Origin: VXNE01 sp965116625
GTDB taxonomy: Bacteria > Pseudomonadota > Gammaproteobacteria > Pseudomonadales > Azotimanducaceae
Assembly: GCA_965116625.1 (NCBI GenBank)
Contig: OZ220717.1
Coordinates: forward strand, 2,418,001 to 2,482,000
Length of the DNA stretch: 64,000 bases
Reading direction: 5' to 3'
Both the position numbers and the translations under genes were made by a program. Shown piece after piece: positions 45,555 through 55,500 of the stretch; the first letter of the stretch is position 1; every line of letters begins with the position of its first letter. The notes under the pieces were generated by a model. The model did not search any database. It worked only from the letters and a program-made list of their open reading frames with translations, and had not been told where the DNA came from.

Positions 45555-46809
45555 GATCGTCGAACTCCAGAGGCGTCTGCGCTGACGAGACCGAACGGAT
45601 TCTTGGATACGGAGGCACCGAGGTGCGCCAGTGTTGCATCGGGAACAACGTTCGAGAGGTCCAAATCGAGAAACGCTAGACGTTCAGCACCGGTTGCGAC
45701 AAACAGGAAGAAGTCATCGCGTCCGGTAGCGGGATTAATCGTGTGGGTTCCGACCTCAAGGGCGATGGTCTTGATGATGCCGCGTCTGTCGGCTCCGATA
45801 CTTCGTGCAACGATCGAAGCGCTACCTGGAACACGGCGCTGGAGTATCGATCTCTTCGAGCCTTCTGTGACAAGGTAGTCTTGGTGATTTCGTCGGACGA
45901 CCTCACGTATTTGTGCAGCCTCGTGTCCGGGAGAGAAGCGGGGCTAGGCACAAGAACTCGGAGCCGCAGCTCTGCAGCTGCAGGGTCGAAGTCGAATTCA
46001 TGCTCGACGGGGAAACTGCCAGGGTAGACCGAATTCGACAAGACGATCGAGATGTAGTCCTGAACCGCCTCGACCGTCCCGTATCCCAGATTGGCGATTA
46101 GCGCGTCAACACCCTCATTGTGCTTCTCCGCGTCTGTCTCACGCTTCGAACACTCAGCGTCGTATCGTGCTCGTTCTCTCTCGAGATCAACGATTCGCTG
46201 GGCCTCCGCTTCGGCGTGGTCCTTTTTTGCCGACTCGTTGACGGTGGCAATCCTGATTAGCTCCTCGCGCCATGCTGTGACAGAGAGCTCGTGTGCAGCC
46301 TGCGCATTCGCGACCGCTTTGGCATGTCTCTTCTTGCCGAACAGAGCCGCCAGTCCGCTTGGCGCGGGAGGAGGTGCAAGCGCCGGTTCCGGAGGGTTGG
46401 GCACTGGGTCGGGGGCCCGCAGTGCAACTTCCAAGTCCGCACGGTCGAAGGGCGGGTGCTCGGCAACGACTTTGAGGGTCTCTAAATCTACATGGTCGTC
46501 AACGCCGAGCGTTGCGGCGAGTAGCGAGTCGATGTCTTCGTAGATCAGTTCCAACTCTAGGTTTAGCCTCTCGACCTCTGCTTCCATCGCTGCAAGATGT
46601 GCGTCCCTGGCGGCCTTTTCCAATCGCTTCTGTTCGGCGGCATGGGCTCGCTCAAGTTGCTTTTTCGCGCGCTCTTCAGCCTTCCGCTGCTGCTCGGCGG
46701 CGCGAACGGCGGCTCTGTGGCGGCGTTCCGCTTCGCGCTCGGCCTTCGCTTGCTCTCGTGCCATGACCTTGGCTTGGTGTTGCATCTCGGCAAAGAACCC
46801 GCGTGCCAT
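45551..46809 (-). pseudogene. Coiled-coil protein gene with a -1 frameshift near its 3' end
   Basis: The unshifted frame runs 46809-45676 (377 residues). It has a strongly basic/acidic coiled coil at 1-95, a Pro-rich linker with ALFGKKRHAKA, a second coiled coil to about 235 and a globular part (EAVQDYISIVLSNSVYPG...). After LRSLHEV the frame turns to low-quality sequence, but another frame continues with a convincing globular end (IIKTIALEVGTHTINPATGR, then DDFFLFVATGAERLAFLDLD) and stops at 45551, overlapping the next gene as GTGA. One base is missing near 45793-45794. It may be a real mutation, a sequencing error or recoding. The family is not known to me. Confidence 0.8.
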
Positions 46810-47111
46810 CTCTTATTCCTTGTGAATGCTCGGTTCGCGACGAGACCGTACTAGTGAACTTGAGCAACAGTCAACTAAGGTCTTGGACTACCTGCCGCCG
46901 AACAGTACTAGGCTGCCCAGATGGCATGGGGACGTCGAGGACGCGGATCGCGACCTTGCCCCCTTCGCTGGTGGTCACGAGGTCCTTGGTCCCCGAACTC
47001 GGCCGTCGGTTCCCGGACGGAAAACGGACGTATTCAGGACAAGCGGAGTACGACGGCGGACGAGTTCCCTGTAGCCTCAGGGGTTCGAGGAACGCGCGGA
47101 GGACCTAGGGG
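46810..47111. other. Spacer without visible gene
   Basis: 302 bases between the coiled-coil gene start and the TPR gene stop, both on the minus strand. The spacer should hold the promoter of the coiled-coil/DUF4041 operon. No strong motif is seen. Confidence 0.45.
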
Positions 47112-49592
47112 TTAGGGACTGGCGTCACGAGGCTTGGTTGCTTGGTTGAGCATGTCCTTCACCACCTCACGCTTGCCGGGTACTTGCTGGTGCCAGGGAC
47201 TGTCCATGCCTTCCGGAAGCGCTGCGATGGTCTGGTCGTACGCGGATAGGGATACGCGGAGGACCTCAGTGTCGCCTTCTACGAGATAAAGCTCCTTGTA
47301 CGTTCTCGCCCTGCCACTCTGTGTGATTGCCCACTCCATGGGATCGACGGCTGCATCCTGCGCCGCGAGGACTTCCTCGAGTAGCTGAATCGCTTCTCTG
47401 AGATGCGGAGCGCACGCGGTCTCTTCGCCCGACATCCGCAACGCCGTGGCCAGATTGCGCTTCGTGGTCAACCGCAAGTCGGCGTTGATGTCCGCCGAGT
47501 CCAAAAGCGGTGGAAGGGAAGTGCGGCGATGTTCCGGCGCGTCGCGGTTTGCCGCGTCGTTGGCGTGGAGTCTGGCGAGGGTGTAGCGGCAGAGTCGGAT
47601 CGCGTCGGCCAAGGCGCCGTGATCCTGACAAACGACCACAATGCTGTTCTGGACTGTCACGAGGACGAACGACGGAACGCCGCGATGCTCGCGGTCTGCG
47701 AAAAGCGGAATCCACGTTGCAATCCAGTCGCGAACAAAGCCGGGGTCGGGATCCAGCGAGCTGAGGAGGTCCGTGCCCTGCAAGAAAGCCAGGTAAAGCT
47801 CCGGAGATCGAGCGAGGACGGCGGCCAGATCGCTGTGCAAAAAGACCTCTTCGAGCACGGAGAAGCCCGTGCGGATCCGCTCGACATCTTTGCCGGTCTG
47901 CGCCAACGCGAAATGACAATTGGCGAGATTGGTCTTGATCTTGACCCAGTTGAGCGGATCCGAGTGCAACGGGTAGGCGTCGAGAGCCCGCTCCAGCCAA
48001 GGGACGGCATCGGCGATGTCGCGGAGGCTATCGCGGAGTTTGCCACGCGTGAGCAGCGCCGTTCCGAGTCCGGCCAGCGTCGCGCCAGCGCCGCCGGTTG
48101 TACCGGCACGCTTGGTGCCGGCATCGTGGGCGTCGTGAAGGAGTGTGATCGCCCGATCAAGGCATTCGACGGAGCCTGTCGATGCACCCAACTTGGTAAG
48201 AACGCGCGCGAGGCTCGTTTTGGAGGAAGCGGAGTGGTACGGGGTTGTCGAGTCCGAGTAGCCACGGACAGCTTGTTCGTAGCGGTCGCGCGACAGCTCA
48301 AGCTCGGCGACGGCAGAGCCGGGATCGAGCTCCGCCAGCAACTCGTGGGCTTGGCCGGCGTTGTTTTGAGTCATGGCGCACAGGGTGGGCATTGCGGACT
48401 GTTTGGCGACCGGGGAGGCGGCGTCGAACAGCGACAGTGCGCGCTCGACGGCGTCTCTTCGGCGTGTGGCTTGCGCCAGATCTAGGCAGACTAGACCGAG
48501 GTTGTTCTGTGTGATGGCGACGAGAGGCGCGTCCTCGTCGCGCCGATGGACTTCGAGGGCGGACTCCAGAAGACCGGCCGCCAGATCGAGGTGTTCGGGG
48601 TTCGGTTGCAGATGGACCAAGGCGCGCAGGGCGTTAGCGGCCAAGCCCCTGATGCCGGCGTCGATGGACTCGCGGTCCGGATCTCGGCTTTCGCCAAGGG
48701 CATCGTTGAGCAGACTGACTGCCTCTTCGAGAAGCTTGATATCGGCTTGGCGCTCTCCCAGGAGATACAGCGTCCTCGCCAGATTGACGCGTATGGTCAG
48801 TAACGCGTTGGCATCTGGACCGTTGTGTGGGGCGTCGACGACTTCCCTTGCTCGCTCGATTGCCGACCGGAGGCGGTCGTTCTGGCCCAGCCATTCACCG
48901 AGCGACGACTGAGCCAGCACGTAGATCATGCACAGCGACGACCGATCGGCCGGGGCCGAAAGGGTGAGGAATAGGTTCTCGAGCTTGGGAACGGTGGCGG
49001 CAAGCTGGCGGAGCCCGATGTGCCTTGCGTTGTTGCTCGTCTTGGGTAGCGCCAGCGTCAGGACAAGGGCGCGAATCTGCACGCGCAGATGGTCGAGGAA
49101 GTTGTCGGGCAGGCGGTTGAGATTCAGGACGTATGTGTTGTTGGACGTGTCGGCTAGCGTGTCGTCATCGGTGGCGGTCACGAACCAGAGGGTCAATGCG
49201 TCACCGTCCCTATCGACACGACCAACGATTGCGATGTCGGCGTGCCATGTGCTTAGAAGTCGCTTGGTCTCGCGTCGCATGGCGGGGCGCCAGGCGTCGG
49301 CCGCGCCGGAAGCGGAGACGATGCGGGCAGACCGGCACAACTCGATGCCTTCGATTTCCGTGAACGTGGCCGATACGGCGTTCGCGTTGTTGCCGTTGGG
49401 ATCGTTGGCGAGCCAGGCGAGGACGAAGCCCACTCTATCCTGGGACGGCTTGGGCGCCGCGAGGTTCTTCAACGCGAGGATGGCGCGCTGGGGACTTGGA
49501 ACGACGGCGGAGAGCAGGTTGCGGAGCCACGCCCCAGCGAACACGACGAAGAGTGCAGCAAACCAAACGGCGCCGTCTTGAAGCCAGTTCAT
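47112..49592 (-). CDS. Membrane-anchored TPR-repeat protein
   Basis: 826 residues from ATG 49592. One N-terminal transmembrane helix (AVWFAALFVVFAGAWLRNLL, about 7-27) is followed by a segment resembling a nucleotide-free sensor region (GFVLAWLANDPNGNN; VSATFTEIEGIEL; WHADIAIVGRVDRDGDALTLW), like proteins that locate or score substrates. A long TPR solenoid covers about 210-800 (ITQNNLGLVCLDLAQATRR; KTNLANCHFALAQTGKDVERI). The product should sit at the inner membrane with a cytoplasmic repeat domain. No enzymatic motif is seen. The longer open frame upstream of 49592 is not supported. Confidence 0.8.
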   Translation of the reverse strand: MNWLQDGAVWFAALFVVFAGAWLRNLLSAVVPSPQRAILALKNLAAPKPSQDRVGFVLAWLANDPNGNNANAVSATFTEIEGIELCRSARIVSASGAADAWRPAMRRETKRLLSTWHADIAIVGRVDRDGDALTLWFVTATDDDTLADTSNNTYVLNLNRLPDNFLDHLRVQIRALVLTLALPKTSNNARHIGLRQLAATVPKLENLFLTLSAPADRSSLCMIYVLAQSSLGEWLGQNDRLRSAIERAREVVDAPHNGPDANALLTIRVNLARTLYLLGERQADIKLLEEAVSLLNDALGESRDPDRESIDAGIRGLAANALRALVHLQPNPEHLDLAAGLLESALEVHRRDEDAPLVAITQNNLGLVCLDLAQATRRRDAVERALSLFDAASPVAKQSAMPTLCAMTQNNAGQAHELLAELDPGSAVAELELSRDRYEQAVRGYSDSTTPYHSASSKTSLARVLTKLGASTGSVECLDRAITLLHDAHDAGTKRAGTTGGAGATLAGLGTALLTRGKLRDSLRDIADAVPWLERALDAYPLHSDPLNWVKIKTNLANCHFALAQTGKDVERIRTGFSVLEEVFLHSDLAAVLARSPELYLAFLQGTDLLSSLDPDPGFVRDWIATWIPLFADREHRGVPSFVLVTVQNSIVVVCQDHGALADAIRLCRYTLARLHANDAANRDAPEHRRTSLPPLLDSADINADLRLTTKRNLATALRMSGEETACAPHLREAIQLLEEVLAAQDAAVDPMEWAITQSGRARTYKELYLVEGDTEVLRVSLSAYDQTIAALPEGMDSPWHQQVPGKREVVKDMLNQATKPRDASP

Positions 49593-49824
49593 GCTCGATC
49601 TTTGCGCGAGAGGCGGGTGTGCGATCGAGGAGAAGCTGCGCGGCGCATGGGGAGGTCGCCGTAGCGGTTCCGCGGACGAAGCCGGACCATCGGGTACGGC
49701 GTTGGATGGGAGACGTTGGCCAAAATCGGTTAGGGGCGTGTTTGCGGACTTCAATTCTAGGGGCGGCTCGGATGGCTTCAAGTCGGGAGGTGGAGCACCG
49801 TCTGCATACCAGGGGGAGATTTGG

Positions 49825-50490
49825 TGGGCCAGCGGGCGATCGGTGTGACCTGTGCGGGGCGCAAGGAGGCGCTGGGACTGTGGATCGAGCAGACCGAGGG
49901 GGCGAAGTTCTGGCTGAGCGTGATGAACGAGCTCAAGGCACGTGGCGTGGCCGATGTCCTGATCGCCGTGGTCGACGGTTTGAAGGGCTTTCCGGACGCC
50001 ATCGAGGCGGCGTTTCCGCAGGCGACGGTTCAGACCTGCATCGTGCATCTGATCAGGCGCTCGCTGGCGTACGTGTCGTACAAGGAGCGGCGGCCGCTGG
50101 CGGCGGCACTGAAGACCATCTACCGGGCGCCGACCGAGGCGGCGGCCGCGGCGCTGGACGCCCTCGAGGCGGGCCCGTGGGGCGAGAAGACCCGGCCATC
50201 GTGAAGAGCTGGCGCAGCGCCTAGGAGCACGTGGTGCCGTTCCTGGCGTTCTCGCAGCCGATCCGGCGGGCGATCTACGCGACCAACGCCATCGAGAGCC
50301 TGAACAGCACGGTGCGCCGGGCGGTGCGCACGCGCGGGCATTTCCCAAATGACCGCGCCGCGAGCAAGCTGATCTACCTGGCGCTACGGCGCCTGAAGCA
50401 CGGCTGGCGGGCACCGCCGCGGTACTGGCACTAGGCGCGTCCGGAGTTCGCGACCCGCTTCGGTGAACGCTTCGTGGTGGATGCCTGGTG
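49825..50490 (+). pseudogene. Decayed IS256-family transposase
   Basis: Fragments read AIGVTCAGRKEALGLWIEQ, VLIAVVDGLKGFPDAIEAAF and VQTCIVHLIRRSLAYVSYKE (49825-50190), then in another frame FLAFSQPIRRAIYATNAIESLN (50234 on) and FGERFVVDAW near the end. These are the mutator/IS256 core with the DGLKGFP Asp region and the NAIESLN motif. A one-base loss near 50189, a TAG at 50221-50223 (Trp to stop) and another TAG at 50433 inactivate it. The N-terminal third is missing. No terminal repeats were found. Confidence 0.88.
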
Positions 50491-50784
50491 ACCGGGCGCC
50501 GCGATTCCCACCGCCTGCCCACCGGCGCTCTGCTGTTTCGGGGGACCGCGCCCGTGGACAGCCCGTGGAAACCGCTCCGTGCCCCAGTTCGGCGCCCAGG
50601 TTCAACCCGTGTGCAGGGGACTCGGATCGGCAAGGCCGGCCCGAATGGTAAAATTGGTGAGAGGTTCGTGAGAGACAGTTGGACCAATCAGGTCCGGCAC
50701 GAAACGGCCCCGACACGGAATTCCTGACACTGCTTTTTTGCGCGACAGAATGCCCTCGTACACTCGCTCCTAGGAAAGGCCACA

Positions 50785-51693
50785 ATGGCTGCGACTGATT
50801 CGATGAACCACCCCCAAGGCGAACCCAAGGTGACTGGCTTTTTCGACGGCCTCTCTGGAGTGGCTCGCTACATCAGGATGTACTTCGGAGAGACACGGCA
50901 ACATCTGGCGAACGGTACCTGCTTCTTCGTGATGTCCGAAGACGGCCCGGTTCTTGTCACGAACCGGCACAACTTCACCGGGCGCAACAACCTCACCGAC
51001 GAGCCGCTCCACAAGGAGTGCGGCATACCGGACCATGCGGTCGTGACGATGCATGGCCCGGGTGAGGTCCACTACCACATTGACTTGGTCGACCACGTGA
51101 ATCCTGAGGCGCCAGCTTGGGTTGAGCATCCTACGTTGGGTGCCAAGGCGGACATCGTGGCGTTGCCGGTGAAAGAGATGACGAACATCGTAGGCGAGGC
51201 GAACAGCGTCTCGTTGGACGGCTGGCACAGATGGGACGTGGGAAGCGAATTGCATGTCATCGGGTATCCGTACGGTCAGGTGGGAGGTCCATTCCCGATC
51301 TGGTCGAAGGGATTCATCGCATCGGAACCGGACGTGGACATCGCCGGTCTCCCCGTGTTCCTCATCGATAGCCGGACCAGGCCGGGTCAGTCGGGTTCAC
51401 CCGTGTATGCGCGTTTCCTACCGGGGGACGTGGTAGAACACAAGGGACAGCAATACCAGGCAAAGAAGACCATGAACGACTTCCTCGGCGTCTATTCCGG
51501 CAGGTTGAGGCCCGACTCGGACCTCGGACTGGTATGGAAGCGAAGCTGCATAGCGGAACTCGTGAGTCATGCAATAGCGCACGGTACGCAGCATCGGATG
51601 GAGCAGTGCCGTCACAAGTTTTCCGCGTCTTTCGCCCCACCCCACTTCAATCTGGACCGCTACGTCGCCAACGATGGCGAGGAGATCGAGTAG
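50785..51693 (+). CDS. Trypsin-like serine protease of accessory type
   Basis: 302 residues with no signal peptide, so a cytoplasmic protease. The triad is readable: His62 in VLVTNRHNFTG, Asp123 in KADIVALPV and Ser203 in RPGQSGSPVYA, all with the spacing of trypsin-fold (trypsin_2-like) peptidases. Cytoplasmic trypsin-like proteases are often found as effectors or processors in bacterial conflict systems; this link is by context only. GGAAAGG precedes ATG 50785. It lies alone on the plus strand between an IS256 relic and a DUF4238 gene. Confidence 0.88.
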   Translation: MAATDSMNHPQGEPKVTGFFDGLSGVARYIRMYFGETRQHLANGTCFFVMSEDGPVLVTNRHNFTGRNNLTDEPLHKECGIPDHAVVTMHGPGEVHYHIDLVDHVNPEAPAWVEHPTLGAKADIVALPVKEMTNIVGEANSVSLDGWHRWDVGSELHVIGYPYGQVGGPFPIWSKGFIASEPDVDIAGLPVFLIDSRTRPGQSGSPVYARFLPGDVVEHKGQQYQAKKTMNDFLGVYSGRLRPDSDLGLVWKRSCIAELVSHAIAHGTQHRMEQCRHKFSASFAPPHFNLDRYVANDGEEIE

Positions 51694-52432
51694 TCAGGCG
51701 AAGCCCTTCTTCGTATCCCAGATACAGCCTTTCTTGCGGAAGGCGACCCGGGTCGCGAGCGTCGGAGGGTGTTGGAATCAACGGTGTAGGTCGAGGCTCG
51801 ACGGGGAGGCTCTGGTCGGCTGATCGGAGGAATCCCAGACGACGATGCCGTTGGTCAACGCGCGATGACCTCCCCAAACCACCGAGTTGTTGGATGACGA
51901 CATCCTACAAAGGTACAGAGGTGAGCCGAGTAAGTGACGGCAACACAGAACGAAGCGGACGGATGACGGAGGTATTCGGTACGGCCTGTGGTATCGAGCA
52001 CCTGCACCGTTCGGAGACCCGAGGGAGCGCGTGGCGATGTCCGGAAGCCCTGTTCGGGAATCATCGTCCCGCTGCCGCCGTTTTTCCGGACGAACGGGAA
52101 CCCGCCTGGGACGACTTTCGAGTCGGGGGAGCTTGAAACGTCGGGCCGAACGATCGTAAGAACGTGCCAGCCAACGGGACGTCGGGCGTCAGGCGTAACA
52201 TGGCGCTCGCGCCGATCGCGATGGCCCGCGGTGGGATGGCCGCCCGAACGGGGTGTCCGGAGTTTGGGAACGCGGTGGGGCGAGCGCTTCGATGGAGACG
52301 GCGAAGGGTTGGCGGGGCGCGACCGGGGCGCGCGTCCGGGTTGTCCGGCGGGATCCGACATTGGGTTCGAAAGAGTCGGGCGGCGATTCGGAATCGCGAG
52401 GCGGCGCCTGGGACTTGCTTTGAGGTGCGGTG
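51694..52432. other. 739-base region without recognisable gene
   Basis: Several open frames cross it on both strands, but none has a family-like sequence, a ribosome-binding site or normal amino-acid composition. It may be decayed accessory DNA. Confidence 0.5.
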
Positions 52433-53266
52433 ATGAGGGAAACGCTGAAGTCGCAGCAGCAGCATACGATCCCCAGATGGCTGCTGGAGAACTTCACGGA
52501 TCGGCAGGGAAAGCTCCATGTGGCGCTCGCCGAACCGAGGAGGCTGTTCAGGAGCAGCCCGAGGAAGGTCTTCAGAAGAAGGGACTACTACGCGGCGAAG
52601 GCGGTCGGCGCATCGCTGGAGGACCAGCTTACCGGGATGGAGAGCCTGTTCCACCCGTCCGTGCGGAACGTGGTGCGGGCTGCCCGGCGGGGGAGGATCG
52701 ACGAGGGCGACTTTTGCAGCCTGGAGGGCCTTGGGGAGGACATCGGGCAATGTGGGCTGTTCGCTTTGCACCTGAGGTACCGCTCGCCGCGATGGATGGG
52801 CGATGACTACTTCGCCGGCATGGACGCGCTGCGGATCGCGCTGGAACGGGAGGGCGAGGACATGCGTACCGCTATCGGGGACGAGAGCCTACGCCTGTGG
52901 CAGCGGGGAGAATTCGTCGTTGTGCTCAGCGAGGTGGCGGCGCCGACGTTCGTGATTGGCGACTGCGGGCCATTCGTGGCTGGGGACTCGCAGCTCGGCG
53001 TGGACAATGCGCAGCGGCGGCGGGACGACCCGAACTGGGTTCCCGCGGACCAGCGGATCTGGATGGCCCTGTGCTCGGACGTGGCGCTGGGAGTGGCGAT
53101 GCGGGAGACGGGTGCGATGCGCGTGAACGCGATGCCCGACACGAAGCAGTCGGCGGATTGGGCGGATCACTTCAACGAACTCTGCGCAAGGCACAGCGGG
53201 ATGATCGCCGGGGCATCGGAATCGTCGGTGGGCGCCGCGTCGCGACAGGCGTGGCCGATCGACTGA
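52433..53266 (+). CDS. DUF4238 family protein
   Basis: 277 residues from ATG 52433 with GAGGTG upstream. The N-terminus QQQHTIPRWLLENFTDRQGKL matches the HxIP--L-NF motif of DUF4238. Later sections have EFVVVLSEVAAPTFVIGDCGPF and a typical DUF4238 middle with FYYAAK-like DYYAAKAVG. The function is unknown; these proteins are common in accessory and defence-rich regions. It is followed by a small response-regulator fragment on the other strand. Confidence 0.82.
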   Translation: MRETLKSQQQHTIPRWLLENFTDRQGKLHVALAEPRRLFRSSPRKVFRRRDYYAAKAVGASLEDQLTGMESLFHPSVRNVVRAARRGRIDEGDFCSLEGLGEDIGQCGLFALHLRYRSPRWMGDDYFAGMDALRIALEREGEDMRTAIGDESLRLWQRGEFVVVLSEVAAPTFVIGDCGPFVAGDSQLGVDNAQRRRDDPNWVPADQRIWMALCSDVALGVAMRETGAMRVNAMPDTKQSADWADHFNELCARHSGMIAGASESSVGAASRQAWPID

Positions 53267-53398
53267 GCAGGCCGGGTTCCGTTTCACGTTGCGATCGGGA
53301 CGAGCGTCATTGGAAGGCGTTCGTGGGTCTGCCATGCCGGGGCGACCGGGCGAGGCTGAGGTCGGGGGGACAGGGCGTGGCCGGTGGCCCAACCCGCC

Positions 53399-53515
53399 TC
53401 AGTCCTGGTCGGGCTCCGGCATGCGGTAGCCGAGCCCGTGCTCGCCGGTGACGTAGAGCGGGTTGCGCGCGTCGTCGCCGAGCTTGCGGCGCAGCTTCGC
53501 TAAACGGCGGTCCTG
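53399..53515 (-). pseudogene. C-terminal fragment of an OmpR-type response regulator
   Basis: About 38 codons in one frame read RRLAKLRRKLGDDARNPLYV, then TGEHGLGYRMPEPDQD and a stop at 53399. This is the end of a winged-helix Trans_reg_C domain (recognition helix remainder, wing and GYRM). No receiver domain or start is present, so it is a remnant left by rearrangement in the island. Confidence 0.75.
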
Positions 53516-53758
53516 AGCGCTTCCATGGCCACTCGCCGAGGGGGAGGTTTGTGGTTCTGGACGAGTCGCGCACCATGCCGGCGGTCGAACGCTACGAGGG
53601 AACGCTCTACGAAGCCGCGGACGGCGCGCTGGAACGCCTTCAGGAGGCAGGGGCGGAGGTGGCGATCGTGTCGGGGGGATACGGCGTCCTGCGGGGGAGC
53701 GAGCTGATCGGCTGGTACGCGCAGCCGTTCGCGGAGCGGATGTGGCCGAAGGGACTAG

Positions 53759-55500
53759 CCCGGATCGCTCACCAACTTGGCGGATCAGGCTGAAGGAGGC
53801 GGCCAGGGATCATTCTCTTCGTTCTGGGGAGTGGCTGGCCCTGCGGATGGTCGGAACAGTGCCGGGGTTGAGCGGTTTTCGGGCCTCGAGGGGGTTGGGA
53901 ACGCCCATTCGGCGGCGGCCGGCGCGGTCCCGGGCGAGTGTCATCCCCGGCGGCGGGCGCCGGTCGGCAATTGGTCGTCGGAAGTCAGGTTGCGGCGGGC
54001 GGCGCGCGGGCCGGACCGGCGCATAGCGCGGCCGCGGCGGCCGCGAACTCGCCGCGGTGCGGATAGACCGAGGAGAACGACAGCCACACCCTGCGCGCGG
54101 TGATGCGCACCCGCGCGGCGACCTTGAGCAGCTTGGTCCGCAGGGTTCCGCATTGCGCCCTGGCCAGGCGCGTGCCCGCCAGGCCCAGGCGCCGCAGGCC
54201 GTGCATCAAGACGTAGGCGAACGACGCGAAGTGCAGCCGCAGCTGGTTGGCGCGCATCGTCGCCGCGCTGGTGCGGTCGGCGAACATGTCCAGCTGCTGC
54301 TCCTTGATGCGGTTCTCCATGTCGCCCCGCGCGCAGTACAACTCCTCGTACAGCCGTTGCGCGCCGGCCTTCTTCCGATCCAGGCTGGTCGCGACGAAGC
54401 GCGGGTTCGGCCCCTTCGCCAGATGCTCCGCCTTCGCCACCACCCGCCGCGTCCGGCTCCACGAGTCGCGCGTGCGGTAGCGGAACTCCCGGAACCGGCG
54501 CGACGCCGCGCCCGTGGCCGCGCAGCGGCGGCGCGACTTGCGCAGCGCCTTGCCGATCCGCTTCACCAAGCGCGGGTTGCGCGCCAGGCCGAACACGTAG
54601 TCCACGCGGTTGTCCTCGCACCAGCGCATGATCTCCTCGCGGCAGAAGCCGGAGTCGCCCCGCGCCACCAGGCGAACCCCGGGCCAGCGCCCGCGCAGCC
54701 GGCCGACGATCCGCTCCAGCTCCCCGACGCTGCCGGCGCTGGCGTCGCTGTCCGAAGCCCGCAGCCGCGCGCACAGCAGGTGCTCGCCGCAGAAGATGTA
54801 CAGCGGCAGGTAGCAGTAGCCCTTGTAGTAGCCGTGATAGAAGCGGCCCTCCTGGCCGCCGTGCAGCAGATCGTCGGTGGCGTCCAGGTCCAGCCACAGC
54901 TCCTCCGGCGCCTCCGCGAACGACTCCAGGAAGATGTCCAGCAGCACGTCGTCCAGCGCCGCCGGATCCGCGACAACCTTCTTGTAGCGATCCCCCGGCG
55001 AACCGCCCAGCTCCAGCCGGTTCAGCGTGCTCGAGCCCGCCAGCGGACAACCCCGGTCCCGCGCCCGCGCCCGCCGCTCCCCGGTCGGGTCCGCCTTGCC
55101 GACCATCAGCGCCAGCAGACTGTCGCCGCGCAACGCGTCGTGATCATTGAGATCCTCGTAGCCCAGCGCGATCCCGTACACGCGCTGCGCCACCAGCTCC
55201 GCCGCCGTGTGCTCGACCTTGCGCGGGTCGCGATAGTCCGCGAAGCAGCCCGCGATACGATCCATCAGGCCGAGCCGGCGGTCCGCCTCCCGCAGCAGCA
55301 CGCCGCCGCCGTCCGAGCTGAGCCGGCCCCCGTCGAATCGAGCAGCGACTTCGCGGCGGCCGAAGGCGTGAAATTCAAGTTGCGCGGGCGTACACTGTGT
55401 GCTCAAGGGACCTCCCTTGTCTATTGATGTAAGTGTTTGACTTGACTCACATTATCCGACAAATCGAGGTCCCTTTCCATGTGCTTGTGAGATATCCGGG
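53759..55500 (-). mobile_element. IS1380-family insertion sequence, copy 2 (inverted)
   Basis: 1742 bp, the same length as copy 1 and with identical translated products in every frame compared, so the duplication is very recent. The ends are CCCGGATCGCTCAC at the left and the complement of CCCGGATATCTCAC at the right. CTAG flanks both sides (53755-53758 and 55501-55504). It interrupts a YaaA-like gene. Confidence 0.93.
53985..55406 (-). CDS. IS1380-family transposase (copy 2)
   Basis: 473 residues, identical to the transposase of copy 1, with the same DDE-bearing segments and TTG start. The frame is intact. With copy 1 in opposite orientation it could mobilise the 14.8-kb segment between them as a unit or invert it by recombination. 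Confidence 0.93.
   Translation of the reverse strand: MSTQCTPAQLEFHAFGRREVAARFDGGRLSSDGGGVLLREADRRLGLMDRIAGCFADYRDPRKVEHTAAELVAQRVYGIALGYEDLNDHDALRGDSLLALMVGKADPTGERRARARDRGCPLAGSSTLNRLELGGSPGDRYKKVVADPAALDDVLLDIFLESFAEAPEELWLDLDATDDLLHGGQEGRFYHGYYKGYCYLPLYIFCGEHLLCARLRASDSDASAGSVGELERIVGRLRGRWPGVRLVARGDSGFCREEIMRWCEDNRVDYVFGLARNPRLVKRIGKALRKSRRRCAATGAASRRFREFRYRTRDSWSRTRRVVAKAEHLAKGPNPRFVATSLDRKKAGAQRLYEELYCARGDMENRIKEQQLDMFADRTSAATMRANQLRLHFASFAYVLMHGLRRLGLAGTRLARAQCGTLRTKLLKVAARVRITARRVWLSFSSVYPHRGEFAAAAAALCAGPARAPPAAT

Noticed and set aside
50491..50784. Gene between the IS256 relic and the protease
   Set aside because: The open frames are short and low in quality. The segment probably holds the end of the relic and the protease promoter.
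51988..52806. 272-codon plus-strand frame upstream of DUF4238
   Set aside because: It overlaps the DUF4238 gene in another frame, is very Arg/Gly-rich and shows no family-like motif.
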